Of a stretch of DNA of 64,000 bases, positions 1 through 10,977 are shown in pieces; within the stretch, counting starts at the first letter, position 1; each line of letters begins with the position of its first letter. The DNA is from Hibiscus mutabilis (lineage: Eukaryota > Streptophyta > Magnoliopsida > Malvales > Malvaceae): assembly GCA_019671005.1 (NCBI GenBank), contig CM033715.1:6510001-6574000 (forward strand), read 5' to 3'. The notes below the pieces were generated by a model, which saw only the letters and a program-made list of their open reading frames with translations, did no database searches and was not told where the DNA came from. Made by a program: the position numbers and the translations under genes.

Positions 1-7
1 AACCAAC

Positions 8-333
8 TATATAAAGAGGTAGTGGTCCCCAAGAAATACGTTAACTTGTTTTTCTCTCATTCCCCGTCCGAGAGTTTTACGTCAAGAGATAACTTATCTT
101 CTTGGAAGATCACAACCACCTTTTAGGCGATCTTCATCAAAGTATTCAAGGTTTTTCTATCGATCAATTCAGGTACGCTTCTGCATCTAATATTTTATTA
201 TTCTTGATGATTTGACATGATAGATCCTAGATTTATGTTTCATATTAGTTTATGATTTGGTTCTAACAGCTTTGAGTTTGACTTGGATAATTATTGGTAT
301 GTTGTCATGATTATGTTGTTTTTATCTCCCCAG
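8..333 (+). promoter_or_regulatory. Possible orphan promoter, 5' leader and leader intron
   Basis: A TATA-like box (ctatataaag, about 8-17) is followed by a pyrimidine-rich leader. A possible intron then starts with gtacgc after tcaattcag (about 173) and ends at ctccccag (about 333). This layout resembles the intron-containing leaders of highly expressed plant genes. No coding sequence follows that I can recognise, only short ORFs. It may be the relic start of a gene or chance similarity. The upstream part lies outside the window. Confidence 0.22.
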
Positions 334-640
334 ACAACCAGATTCTGCAATTAAGTATTGTTTTAAGACAATTTTATATGTTCCTATGTCAATTTAAACA
401 AAGCTATATGCCTATATCCATAAGCATGGTTTGCACGTACAAGGCTAGGACCTTGAGAAAAAGCCTCCATTGGTTGTTACCTATAATTTGGTTAATCACA
501 AGCCCCAAGGGGGAAGATTTAATTGGCAGTCTTTTGAACGTTCGATCCTATTACAAATCTAGGGAGAAGACATGAAACAGGGCTCAAAACCTTGATATAT
601 GATTTGAATTATAATAATTTTATCATTTTAACTATGACAA
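334..640. other. Unassigned sequence
   Basis: AT-rich sequence with one 93-codon open frame (294-575) that resembles no protein I know. It has no clear codon bias and no domain motif. I see no repeat or RNA gene here. Confidence 0.4.
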
Positions 641-833
641 ACTCGACTACATTGCACATTTGGTCAGTTGGCCAAGCTGCTCATCTTTGTTTCATCGTAT
701 TTTTTTAAGTGATGAGTTTTAGACTCACTAAGAACACCCCTTCCTTTCTCTTAAAGTTCTCTCTTCCCCTTCCTTTTAGAGAGGATTAGGATTGAAAGTA
801 GGATTTGTCCCCAAAAAAACACTCGACTACATT
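641..833 (+). mobile_element. SINE copy A with 13-bp target duplication
   Basis: A segment of about 167 bp (654-820) is bracketed by a perfect 13-bp direct repeat, actcgactacatt, at 641-653 and 821-833. It ends in a short A run (aaaaaaac). The head (tttggtcagttggccaagc) is loosely like a tRNA A box. The tail is a pyrimidine-rich stretch followed by gaggattaggattgaaagtagg and the A run. The same head-to-tail order recurs at 7362-7536 with its own target duplication, so this is a repeated, retroposed family. I could not place a clear B box. Confidence 0.62.
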
Positions 834-2467
834 ATATCTTCCTTTCTTCTTGTTTTTTCAGGATAAGCCTAATTCAAGTATTTATATGAAAATTACAGCA
901 TATATTTTTAAACTCCCCATTTAATTATGATATTGTTCGACAACTAGTGGATTACTGAATTGATAGTAGATTGTGAGAACCCTTTTTGTAATTGTTAAGG
1001 ACAAAATGTCTTTACCACTCTAAAAAATTTTGGTTGTCTTCTCGGTTCCTCATAGCTTTGCTCTGATTAATCTTAACTGACCCGCGTCGTACATCTGGCT
1101 TTGGTGGGTAAGTCTCCCAGCAAAGATTTTCTGTATACACAAAGCTTCAAACTCAAGACATACTTAAGCGATACCAAACTGCTTACAATTTGGACCAATC
1201 TCGTTGGTGATTATGCTAAAATTTATTTCGACATTATCTAGTTGTATTATTATTATTATTATAAAGGGTTTGACAAATTGCAAACATGGAAAATTTTGAA
1301 CTACGTACTGTCAAATTCAATCCCAACTTGCATGCATGCACTTTGCACTAGAAAATTGTTTGGTCCATGTGCAATGTTCGCAAGGAAGCATAAAAAAAAC
1401 AAATGGAAAACACATGATCATTGGGAGTGAATTAATTTCTCTAATTTAGTTATAGTGAGCGGAGAAGTTAGAACGGAACGAGTGCAGACGCAGAATTTTA
1501 TGCTAGAGAGCGAACCTATAAAATTTTAGGAGGGACGAACTTATAAATTTACGGAGGCGAAAATAGATTTTTAATAAAAAATATATTGAAAATTTTTAAA
1601 TCATATAAGAATTTCAAATTTTTAGGGGCATATCCCTAGACAAAATTATGAAAAACTCAATTTATTTATTTTTTAGACGAATTAGGTTATAAAAGAAGAG
1701 GTTGGAGTTTAATTTCATTATTTCCAAATTTGACATGTCATTAAAAGTAATTAAACTAGAAATTAAATCGAATGATAGTAATTCAATCTACAATTTATAC
1801 ATAATATAGAAATTAATAATAAAATTTAACTATATCAGATTTAACCGTTTGAGTCAGGATCAAATTTTTAAATTTTTAAAAAATAACGACTAATAATACC
1901 CAAGGTCCCAAAGTAGAGGGCAAAAATTGAACTCGAATATTATACATAATATAATATTAATAAAATAATTTAACCGAAGTGTCGACCTGACCCACAATAT
2001 TCTATCAACTAGGGCCGAACTAGCCCGATTTAGCTCGAGTTAACCCAATGGTTATGAAATTTTTTAGCCATTTATTTTCTTGGGTAAACATCTCCATTAG
2101 TTTATAGTTTTTCTGTTTTGGCCTTCAAGACAAAATAGTTTAGTGATCAAAATAGGAAAGGAAAGTAATGTTAATGATGATTTTGTACAAGATAATAATT
2201 TAGTGACCAAAATAGAAAAGCAAGAATAATTTAGTGACGAATAGTGACATTTACCTTATTTTCTTTTTGCTGTTGCAATTGAATGAATATATAAGTAACA
2301 ATATATTCAAATATATGAATATTTATTTCGTATTGTTAATTTTTTTATTTGTGCAGTACTTGGATTTACTATATTTAATATTAAACATATATTTAATTTA
2401 ATAAACTCATATTTTTGTTATACATAATGGTTTTATGCATAATGTAATATTTAATGTTTTCAAATAA
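834..2467. other. AT-rich intergenic DNA
   Basis: No gene is recognised. There is a short tat trinucleotide run near 1245-1262. The rest is AT-rich sequence of the kind that makes up old degenerate transposon remains (for example 1490-1640), without readable ends. Confidence 0.5.
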
Positions 2468-2955
2468 TAAACTAAAGGTATAAAGCCAAAAAATACCCCA
2501 AACGTTTGATTGAATAGTCATTTTGGTTCATATTCTTTTTTTTTTGTAGCAATTTAAGCCTCAATGTTTAATTTTAAGTTAAAATAACCTCTTTGTGAAA
2601 GAAAACTGTCAGTTAACCGACAATAAATGACTTGAAATGGCGCGACAAACCTATATGACAATTTACAATGACATAGCACTATCGTATAGTCAAATGCGTT
2701 GACTTGAAAAAAAAACGTTACATCAGCTCAAAATATAATTTTATAAAATTATATAAAAAAGTTTTGCTGACTTATCATTCTATCAAGTCATTTCAAACTG
2801 TTTATTGTCTATTTTCTAACAATTTTCATCCGTAGAAGGGCCATTTTGACCCAAAATAAAACATTGAGAGTTAAATTACTCCAAAAAAGAATAAGGGCCA
2901 AAATAACTATTTAGTCAAACATTGAAGGTACTTTTTGACTTACACCTAAACTAAA
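2468..2955. mobile_element. Foldback Mutator-type MITE (9-bp TSD)
   Basis: The 470-bp element 2477-2946 has long imperfect terminal inverted repeats, about 2477-2650 and 2775-2946. The left end reads ggtataaagcc and the reverse complement of the right end reads ggtgtaagtc. Both arms contain the same landmarks in order: a run near cattttgg, an attctttttt tract, tcaatgttt and caataaa. A perfect 9-bp direct repeat, taaactaaa, flanks it at 2468-2476 and 2947-2955. Nine-base duplications with long TIRs are the hallmark of Mutator-like elements. There is no transposase, so it is non-autonomous. Confidence 0.78.
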
Positions 2956-3059
2956 CGATAAAAATACGTAACTCAAGAAGAAGTTAATCATAAAACTACT
3001 AAAAAAGAAACCACATAAACCGAAAAAATGTATTATACTATCAAACTAAATTATCGCGT

Positions 3060-3163
3060 TGAGCTATAGACCTACTAAAAGCACTATTTTTCCTCTCTAT
3101 AGTTTTTTCCCTCTTCCTCTCTTCCCACTAGCTAAGATTGAAATTAAGATTCGTAAAAAAAAA
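3060..3163 (+). mobile_element. Possible 3' half of a third SINE copy
   Basis: The pyrimidine-rich tract followed by ctaagattgaaattaagattcg and an A run resembles the tails of the SINEs at 654-820 and 7362-7536. The head is not recognisable and no own target duplication was found. Confidence 0.3.
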
Positions 3164-3348
3164 TTAACATATTGGTCCAAGTGATAAACAACTTGGTATC
3201 ATTTGAAGCAAGTCTTAAATTCGAGGTATTATGTATGCAGAAGATTCTTGTTGAAAGAATCATCCATCAAAATCAGGTGTGCGACACGGTCGGTCCAGAT
3301 TAATTAGGGCAAAGTCCTAAAAAACCGAGGGGAACCAAAAAAAATTAA
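3156..3348 (+). mobile_element. tRNA-like SINE of a second family
   Basis: The segment 3168-3336 begins catattggtccaagtgataa, reads like a plant tRNA-derived SINE head, and has a B-box-like taaattcgaggt about 50 bp in. It ends near ccgaggggaacc. A 12-bp repeat, aaaaaaaattaa, flanks it at 3156-3167 and 3337-3348. The repeat is A-rich, so it is weaker evidence than for the other SINEs. Confidence 0.4.
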
Positions 3349-3693
3349 TGTGTATTTACCGTTTATATGGCATGGGATTTTATATTTGAAAATGTCTTGA
3401 TTACCATTAATGTCAATAATGATTCGTCACATCTATGAAGTTTATAAAAGGTAGAAATACTTCAAATATTAAAATGATGTAAAATTGGAACAAATTTGTG
3501 GTATATTGGTAAGAAAATTAATTTAGACCTCTGTTCTATTTTAGAATGCAGTAAGATATATAGACTATTCAAAAAAAGAATGCAATAAGATATATAAATA
3601 GAAATTACAAAAGGTTGATGCTCTCTCTGCTCTCTGTGGCATGCTTGGTTTTGACTTTCTTGGTTTCTCTCTGTTCATTTGGCAATTTTCTCT

Positions 3694-4743
3694 ATGGCAA
3701 ATGTGGAATAGAATCTTGCTAGTCTCTCTATCAAGGATGATGAGGAAGAGTTACTGGCTGTGGATGCGGAGCCCAGTCAATCTGCAATTTCTTTCATCCA
3801 CTGTTTCTAGGGTTGTTTATTGACTTCGAGCATCATCAATTTCCAATCTATGCGAAGTACCCTGGGGAATGTATGGCACCCGGTGGGCGGAATTTCAATC
3901 TCGGATCTGGGAAGTGGTCGCTTTTTGTTTCGGTTGTATCATGCTTTTGATGCTGATCGTATTGAAATGGAAGGGCCTTGGTATTTCAACACCCACCTAC
4001 TCATTTTGCATAGGCTCCGTGAAGGTGAGACTCCTCTGGTTTTTTCTCTTTTTACAGTTGATTTCTGGGTTTTAATTTCAAATCTCCCACTTGGTTATTT
4101 CTCCGAGACGGTGGCAAGACAGTTTGGGAATTTCTTGGGCAACTTTGTTTTGTATGATTCCAAGGCAATATCCCTGGGAGTTCGTGGTATCATGCGGGTT
4201 CGTGTTTCAGTTGATGTCCGCAAACCTTTGAAGCGTTAGAAAAAGATTGCTGTAATCAATGGTTAACCAATCTATGCATCTTTCCAGTACGAGAAGCTGA
4301 AGCTGTTATGTTTTCTCTGTGGAAGATTGGGTCATCGTGAACATTTCTGCCCTAACCGTGTTCTTCAGGGTTCTCAGCTTTTGGTACGAGAATGGGATGA
4401 ATCTCTTAGAGCTCTGATGAGACGTTCTGCAATCCCGACGAGTCCTTGGCTAATTGAGGAAAGTGGGACTGGAAATCAATCAGGGGAGATGCTCAATCCC
4501 CAGATCCCAAGAATTAATGCAATCTCGCCTAGAATTTCTCCCTTACATCCTAGCGTTGACCCCAATATAAGGAAAGATTCTATTGCTGCCCAAAAAGGAA
4601 AGTCTGCTGTCCAAGTTCCAGTCCATAGTACAAATGACCTTTCTATGGGCCCATTTAAAGGATCTAGATCTAGTAAAATACATATTTTTCTAATATTGTT
4701 TTTGATGAGGACATGGGCCTGGAGGATGCAGAGTGCCCTTTAG
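3694..4743 (+). pseudogene. LINE ORF1 (DUF4283 and CCHC zinc knuckle), broken
   Basis: ORF1 of plant L1 elements encodes an RNA-binding protein that coats the element RNA. The likely start is the ATG at 3694 (MANVE, then a stop). It is followed by an acidic LASLSIKDDEEE stretch. The DUF4283 domain is clearest at 3820-4239, with GNVWHPVGGISISDLGSGRF and the family-typical EGPWYFNTHLLILHRL. A CCHC knuckle (CFLCGRLGHREHFCP) spans about 4312-4356. Stops occur at 3709, about 3811, 4237 and about 4264. A poorly conserved tail follows to about 4743. A closely related active element would have one uninterrupted frame here. Confidence 0.8.
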
Positions 4744-4870
4744 AACAAGTTGAGGGCCCAAAGAGACAACGAGTTGCTACACCTATCTCAGGGAATCAGA
4801 ATTCAGAGTCGACAAGTACTGACGACTCTTCTACATCGGCAGGCTTGTTGGAACAGGCTGGCCGGAAGCA

Positions 4871-7320
4871 ATGAAGCTATTAAGTTGGAACGTCCGCAGC
4901 TTGGGGCAGTCGCGGACAGTCCGTCGTCTCCGGCATGTGCTGAAAGACATCGGCTCCAAAGTGGTTTTCTTCATGGAAATTAAGATACAAGGTTCTCGTA
5001 TGTGCAATGTTCGTCAAAGTTGTGGTTTTGCAAACGGAATTGATGTTAGTTCAACTGGCAGTAGTGGTGGGCTTTCTATGGGATGGACCACAGATGTTTC
5101 GGTTACTCTTCGATCGTATTCCATTAATCATATTAACATCCTGATAGATGAAGATTCCGATGGGAAAACCTGGCGGTGTACTGGATTTTATGGGGAGCCT
5201 GAAACAAATAATCGGGACCCAACTTGGAATCTCCTTTGACAGTTGAATGATTGTCCTAACATCCCTTCAACGAGGTTCTTTATGCTCATGAGAAACAAGG
5301 TGGCAAAGACTTAGAAGAGAATGACAGATGGAAAGTTTTCGACAAGCCCTTAACGATTGTTCCCTTGAAGATATTGGGTACAACGGTCAGTGGTTTACTT
5401 GGGAGAAGGGTCACTCTGTGCTAATAATGTCCGGGAACGTTTGGATCGAGGGGTGGTTAACTCACAATGGCTTGAGCTTTTTCTGGACTACAGGTTATCA
5501 CATTCTGCCCAAGCTTTTTCCGATCACTGTTCTCTTTTATTGGAGTCTATCCCTATGTCTATAAGGCCCATAACTTGTCATTTCTGCTTTGAAGCAGCCT
5601 GGTTATTAGAGGATTCGTGCGAATCAGAGGTGCGGTCCCTTTGGTCCTCATCTTTTGGCACTATTCCAGAAAGGTTAAAACTGTTAAGTCAGGGCTTGAA
5701 TGCTGGTTTCTTCGAGTCAAGAAGGAAAAAAGTTAACTGAGAAGGACTTACGTAGCCGCCTAGATACTCTCCACCAAGCTTTTCCTTCAGATGATGTGCT
5801 GGGTGAAATTTCAGCGGTCAAGCTAGCTCTTAATTTAGAGGCAGATAAAGAAGAATTATATTGGGAGCAAAGGGCTAAGGTAAATTGGCTTAAAAACGGA
5901 GATAAGAATACTAAAATTTTCCATTCTTTTGCTTCTCAAAGACGAAAGTGCAATCGGATTGAAAAATTGACCAGGGATAATGGTACTATAGCCGAAACTC
6001 TTGATGACCTCCACCTCACGACTGCTACTTATTTCTCAAATATTTTCACCTCTCAAGGGACCAGGGCAGCGGATGATGTCCTCTCCGGTATTGACCCTTG
6101 TGTTAATGCTGATCTGAACAATGCTCTCACAGCAAAATTTTCTCATATTGAGGTTCTTGAGGCACTGAAGTCGATGAGCCCTTTGTAGGCGTCTGGGATG
6201 GTTTGGGAGCTGTGTTTTATCAAAGATTTTGGCACATAGTGGGCTCGGATATCTCTGACTATTGCTTCTCAGTTTTGCACGGGTTTAATTTTTTGGGAGG
6301 TGAATAAAACACATTGTTCTTGTTCCTAAAGTTCCGAACCCTACTTAGCATGGCCCAATTCAGACCAATAAGTCTATGTAACATGCTATACAAACTCATT
6401 GCAAAGATGTTGGCAAATCGATTGCAGCAAGTTCTTCATTTATGCATCGATGAGGCTCAGAGCGCTTTCGTTCCGGGGCGCCTAATAACAGATAATATCT
6501 TGGCTGCCTATGAAGTACTTCATTCTTTCCGGAATAAGCGAGTTGGAAAGTTGGGCTCCTTTGCTCTAAAGCTTGACATGAGCAAAGCTTGTGACCGAGT
6601 TGAGTGGGATTTTCTTGAGGCTATAATGCGCAACATGGGCTTCTCAGAGCTATGGATATCATGTGTAATGCCGTGCATTCGGACTGTTTCTTATTCTATT
6701 GTGCTGAACGGAGATGTTGGAGAGGAGTTTCGTCCATCTAGAGAGCTTCGGCAGGGTGACCCACTTAGCCCTTATATGTTATTCCTTTGTAGTGAAGGGC
6801 TGTTTTCTCTACTCCGGCAAGCATCTGCAAATGGCTTGATAAGAGGCGCTCGAATAAAGAGCAGTGCTCCCCTGATCACCCATCTATTCTTCGCAGATGA
6901 CAGTATCATTTTTAGAGATGCAACAGCCTCGGGAGCTTTGAAGCTAAAAGACCTTCTTACTACTTACGGGCAATGTTCTGGTCAGCAAATAAATTTTAAA
7001 AAGTCGGGTCTTTTTCAGTTCGAACATTCTTGATTGCCGATGGCAATCGTGCTGATGTGTGCCGAATTCTAAATGTGGACAGCAATAATAACCCTGAGAA
7101 ATACTTGGGTCTCCCTACTTTTGTGGGCAGGAATAAGCGTCAAGCTCTCCTTAATTTGAAGGAAAGATTCAACTCCCACACAGATTGCTGGAATAGTAAG
7201 AAATTATCTACAGGGGAAAAGAGGTCTTCATTAAATCTGTCCTACAATCTATTCCAGCTTATTCTATGTCATGTTTCCTTCTCCCAAAAAGCTTTTGCAG
7301 GGAGCTCGAAAGCATTATAG
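4871..7320 (+). pseudogene. LINE ORF2 (endonuclease and reverse transcriptase), broken and truncated
   Basis: ORF2 nicks target DNA and reverse transcribes the element. The N-terminal AP-like endonuclease begins MKLLSWNVRSLGQ, with the SWN asparagine and a FMEIKI acidic residue. The later GDFN-type motif is lost around 5240-5330. Reverse transcriptase runs from about 6340: QFRPISLCNMLYKL, AFVPGRLITDNI, ALKLDMSKACDRVEW, the REL(R)QGDPLSP box, and the catalytic FFADD near 6890-6905. Frames change near 5328-5400, 5700, 6188-6314 and 7030, each with stops. The frame ends at 7320, before the usual C-terminal zinc-finger or RNase H region, so several hundred residues are missing. Confidence 0.85.
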
Positions 7321-7348
7321 CAAAATTAATATATATATATATAAATAG

Positions 7349-7547
7349 AAATTAAGTAGAACCGAGCAAACACATTTAGCCGGTTGATCAAGTTGTTTAT
7401 CTTTGTTCCTTATATTTCTTTAGATTATGTGTTTTTAATTTACTAAAAATCATCTCTTTCTTTCTCTTAAAGTCTCATTCCCCTCACTTTTAGGTATGAT
7501 TAATATTAGATTTAGGATTTATCAAAAAAAAAAAAAATTAAGTAGAA
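7349..7547 (+). mobile_element. SINE copy B with target duplication
   Basis: The segment 7362-7536 matches the SINE at 654-820 in layout. Its head reads acatttagccggttgatcaag, then come tatctttgttc, a pyrimidine-rich middle (tctttctcttaaagtctca), aggtatgattaatattagatttagg, and a 13-base A tail. The direct repeat is attaagtagaa, at 7351-7361 and 7537-7547. The left repeat overlaps the right target duplication of the LINE (7337-7354), so two retroposons used almost the same nick site. Confidence 0.65.
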
Positions 7548-8690
7548 TCAAACGAGGGGCTTTAGTATAAAAGATAATGATGTTTATTTTAAGAGACTCG
7601 AGTTCTAGCAACTGTATATGCGTTATCAAATGGTCAAAAAATATAAACTTATAATATTATGTAATCGCACCATTACATTAAAAAATAAGTATTAACTAAA
7701 TAACATCTTTTATTATATGTTGATAATATTAAGACATTAAAATATGATATCTTAATAATAATATCAGCGTGAATATAACAATAATTAGGGTGAGCAAATT
7801 AGAGGACTATACCAATCTCATTTAATTCTTAAAAAATGATAAATGACTATACCAACATCAAATTGACAAAAAAATCGAGTCAAAAGAAGTAAACAAAGTT
7901 AAAGGCTAAAATGATTTTTTTCGGAAAATTCGAAGGTTAAAAATATCAATAGACCACGTTAGGTACATTGAGATACTTAAACCTTGGAATCTTTTCGTTC
8001 CAAATAATCCAATTTTAGAGTCTTCATTATCCTGCACAAGCCATAAAGGAAAAACATAAAAACATAGATTCTTTGTCCAAAAACTGTAATCAAATCTCAT
8101 CAAATATGATATCTTTCCTTCTCAAGTTTCTTGGCCCAAACGTATGAGTTGTATAAGATTTGAATCTTGATATTTAATGCTAATTAATATAATTTTTTTT
8201 CAAATATTTTACTAATGATTAAGTTATTTCATATTCATCATGCGCATGTAAGAACACATTTTATATTAAATATATATATATATACTTATATCTATAAAAA
8301 TCATTTAACAAACAAATATAGCTATGGAGATAAAAGAACTTTATTTTTGTGACATTTGGTCCCTCTACTATATTTTATTAGAAAATTTTGGTTCTCCACG
8401 AACTTTGTTGACTTTTATCATTAATTAATGATTAATAGCTATAAAAAGGTAAAAATACTTGTATTATTCAATTAATGATATTTTACACTTTTTTAAGGTT
8501 AAATGTCTAATGATAAAAACTAAAAACATATAGGACTAAAAAAAGTATAGACTCAAAAAATGGACTAAACGATAAAGATCAAGATTTTGAAATAAAAAAC
8601 AGCATATGGACTCAAAAAAGTAGACTAAATTTTAAGTTTTGAAATAGTATAAAGATCTTAATATATTTAAGGCTTATATTTTTATACACA
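7548..8690. other. AT-rich intergenic DNA
   Basis: No gene is recognised. There is a TA dinucleotide run near 8270-8285. The stretch 8350-8620 has phrases typical of degenerate DNA-transposon ends (tttggtccctctacta on one side, ggactaaa on the other), but I could not define ends. Confidence 0.45.
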
Positions 8691-9105
8691 AACTATGTAA
8701 AAAAAGTTTACACAATCATTTTAAGCTATAAAATCTAAAACCTAAATTCCTATCCTAACACCTTAAAACTTAAGTCATAAATTCTAAATTCTTACCATAA
8801 ACCTTAAATTCTACACCATACAACCTAAACCCCTAAACCCTAGACCACAACCTAAATCTCCAAACCCTAAAATTGAAAGGCTTATGTAAACTAAACTTTA
8901 CACGTGGCTTTTAATTTTAGGGGTTAAAATTTTAGTTTAGGGTTTAAAGTTTAAGGGTTTAGGTTGTAGGGTTTAGAATTTGATATTAGTGCTTAGATTT
9001 TAGGGTATAGAGTTTAAGGTTTAGGATTAGGATTAGAAATTTAAAATTTGAGTTTTATAATACAAATATATAAGTTTATGTAAAATTAATTTTACGCGGC
9101 ATATA
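8690..9105. repeat. Telomere-motif mirror-image inverted repeat
   Basis: About 8740-8870 is rich in ctaaaccctaaa-like units (for example cctaaacccctaaaccctag). About 8920-9050 holds the complementary tttaggg-like units, and a spacer around ctttacacgtggc separates them. The two halves can pair imperfectly. The outer edges both contain taaaaTTtac-like words, suggesting a foldback element rather than an internal telomere. A second structure of this design lies at 15080-15380. Confidence 0.55.
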
Positions 9106-9293
9106 TATATAAATTTATCCATTTTAAAAAATCCATTTGTCAACAATCAATATGAACAAGTATGAAAATATTTTGGGTATATTCCAAACCAGACAACTAA
9201 TTTGTCACTGTCACAAATGAATGCAAAACATTGGATTTGGGAAACGCTGTCTTTTTTTTTTTTCATACGTTACATACCAATCCAGTTCCTTCC

Positions 9294-9303
9294 TTTTATA
9301 AGG
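9294..9303 (+). promoter_or_regulatory. TATA-like box of the nuclease locus
   Basis: The sequence ttttataagg lies 63-72 bp upstream of the ATG at 9366. This is a usual distance for a plant promoter with a short leader. Confidence 0.45.
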
Positions 9304-9365
9304 CCACCTGTTGTTAGTTATAAACGCAGCAAACTATCAACTCACGGTGGAGTTAGAGACTGGAA

Positions 9366-10842
9366 ATGGCGGACTGTAAAATGCAGATGATGTTGGTTTT
9401 GTGCTCCTTTATTATGCTTGCTACACTTCCTCCCATATATGGTTGGGGAACTGATGGCCATTCCATTGTTTGTAAAATTGCTCAGTCTCGGTTGAGCGAT
9501 GCAGCGGCGGATGCCGTGAAGGAATTGCTTCCGAAATGGGCGGAAGATGATCTCGGGAGTGTGTGTTCATGGGCGGATCAAATCAAGTTCCGTTACCGAT
9601 GGTCTTCACCTCTTCATTACATTTAATCCCCCTGAAATCTGCACTTACCAGTACAAAAGTAAGTTTCTGTATCCGATAATTACTAGAGTCTCGATTAAAT
9701 TTGGAATTAAATTGGGTTACACCCTTTTTTGGGACACTTCTGTATGACTATTTTTTTTCATCCGCATGACTTGAATTCAAGATCTCGAGTATCTAGTTCC
9801 GTACCATTTGGCTGAACTAATGTTGGTGAAAGTTATATGTGTATTCATGAAATCAGCCTATATGTTTCAACCACGTTGAACTAATGGTATAAGTAATAAT
9901 GCTAGTGGATACGAGTTAGTTCATTTGGTTGAATGCTCATTAGCACTTTTACAAAGCAGTCTCGTTTGATGATGATCTGTAAGTATCTTTTTTAGTCCTT
10001 TAAAACCGGTTAACAACTAGTTTTAACTCTTAGGGGACTGCAAAGATGAAGACGGAGTAGTCGGGCGGTGTGTTGCCGGGGCAATTAACAACTACACTTC
10101 TCAGCTTCTTAGCTCCAGCTCTGCATCAAACAAAGCTCAATGTACACTCTCCACCTCACTTTGGAAAACTTGTTTCCATTGCTTACTTGCATAATTTCCC
10201 TTGGTAACATAATTCTGTATTAATGTGATAAATCGATAACGCTGTCAGATAACCTTACAGAAGCACTTCTTTTCCTTTCTCATTTCATGGGAGATATCCA
10301 TCAGCTATGTTCTTGATCTCGAATTCCCCTATCGAATGAGAATTCTAAGCTTCACCATGATAAATAACATTGATGTCCATAACATTTCAGCCTTTGCATG
10401 TGGGGTTTGCAGAAGACAAGGGAGGCAACACCATGACGTCCACTGGTATAAAAGAAAGGCAGTTCTGCACCACGTAAGCTCGAACTCTAACTTCATTCGT
10501 AGGCAATTCGATATGTGTTTGTGCATTAATGCCAAAGGATTACAATACAGGTATGGGATACCAACATAATTGAGACAGAAGAAGAGAGATTTTACGATTC
10601 GAATGTAGATTCCATGATCGATGCAATTCAACAAAACATTACGGTATCTTTCCTAGTTCATGTTCGATTCGTGTGTATACATATACATATATGCATATCT
10701 GTTTATTTATTTGGTGATTGTGAAACAGAGTGAATGGGCAGATGGAGTCAAAAGATGGGAGACTTGTAGTTTAAACAAGACGGCGTGCCCTTATGTTTCT
10801 CGTGCCTTAACAACCGGTTTGGCACTTTGGTATTGTATATGA
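9366..10842 (+). pseudogene. S1/P1-type nuclease (ENDO family), broken
   Basis: The family consists of secreted zinc nucleases that cut single-stranded DNA and RNA, often in senescence and cell death. Six exons read 9366-9658, 10034-10141, 10249-10304, 10391-10473, 10551-10643 and 10729-10842. A 26-residue signal peptide ends just before the N-terminal Trp ligand (WGTDGH). The zinc ligands are all visible: W27, H32, D in WADQ, H in PLHYI, H and D in SHFMGD, H in PLHVG, and H and D in HHVWD. Faults: an extra T near 9623 shifts exon 1 into a stop; one base is missing near 10433 in exon 4; the exon 3 donor reads ct instead of gt at 10305. Homology ends after ACPYV (about 10796), so the last 80 or so residues are lost. 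Confidence 0.88.
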
Positions 10843-10856
10843 AATATAAACTGATA

Positions 10857-10977
10857 TGTTTACCTCTTGATATAAAAACTATGTTTTATGAATATCAGAA
10901 GCTAGGGTTTTCACAATGAAATGAAAAGTAAATTTCTTCCATCTTTATTTTTCTGCGTCTTTCTTAACTATCCAACA
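10857..10977 (+). repeat. Left 121-bp direct repeat (TG...CA)
   Basis: It begins tgtttacctcttgatataaa and ends actatccaaca. It is closely matched by 12312-12433. TG and CA ends resemble a very short LTR. It lies 15 bp after the stop that ends the broken nuclease reading frame. Confidence 0.6.

Larger units (their letters stand above)
3590..7354 (+). mobile_element. L1-type LINE, 3'-truncated, with target duplication
   Basis: A non-LTR retrotransposon occupies about 3608-7336. An 18-bp direct repeat, atatataaatagaaatta, flanks it at 3590-3607 and 7337-7354. It carries a short 5' leader, ORF1 (DUF4283 plus zinc knuckle) and ORF2 (endonuclease then reverse transcriptase). ORF2 stops in the region after the RT catalytic core, and the end is an AT repeat rather than a poly(A) tail. 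The C-terminal part of ORF2 and the 3' UTR are therefore absent. Stops and frameshifts make it inactive. A SINE lies immediately downstream and overlaps the right duplication. Confidence 0.88.

Noticed and set aside
8690..9105. True interstitial telomere
   Set aside because: Units are degenerate and mirror each other across a spacer instead of running in one direction.
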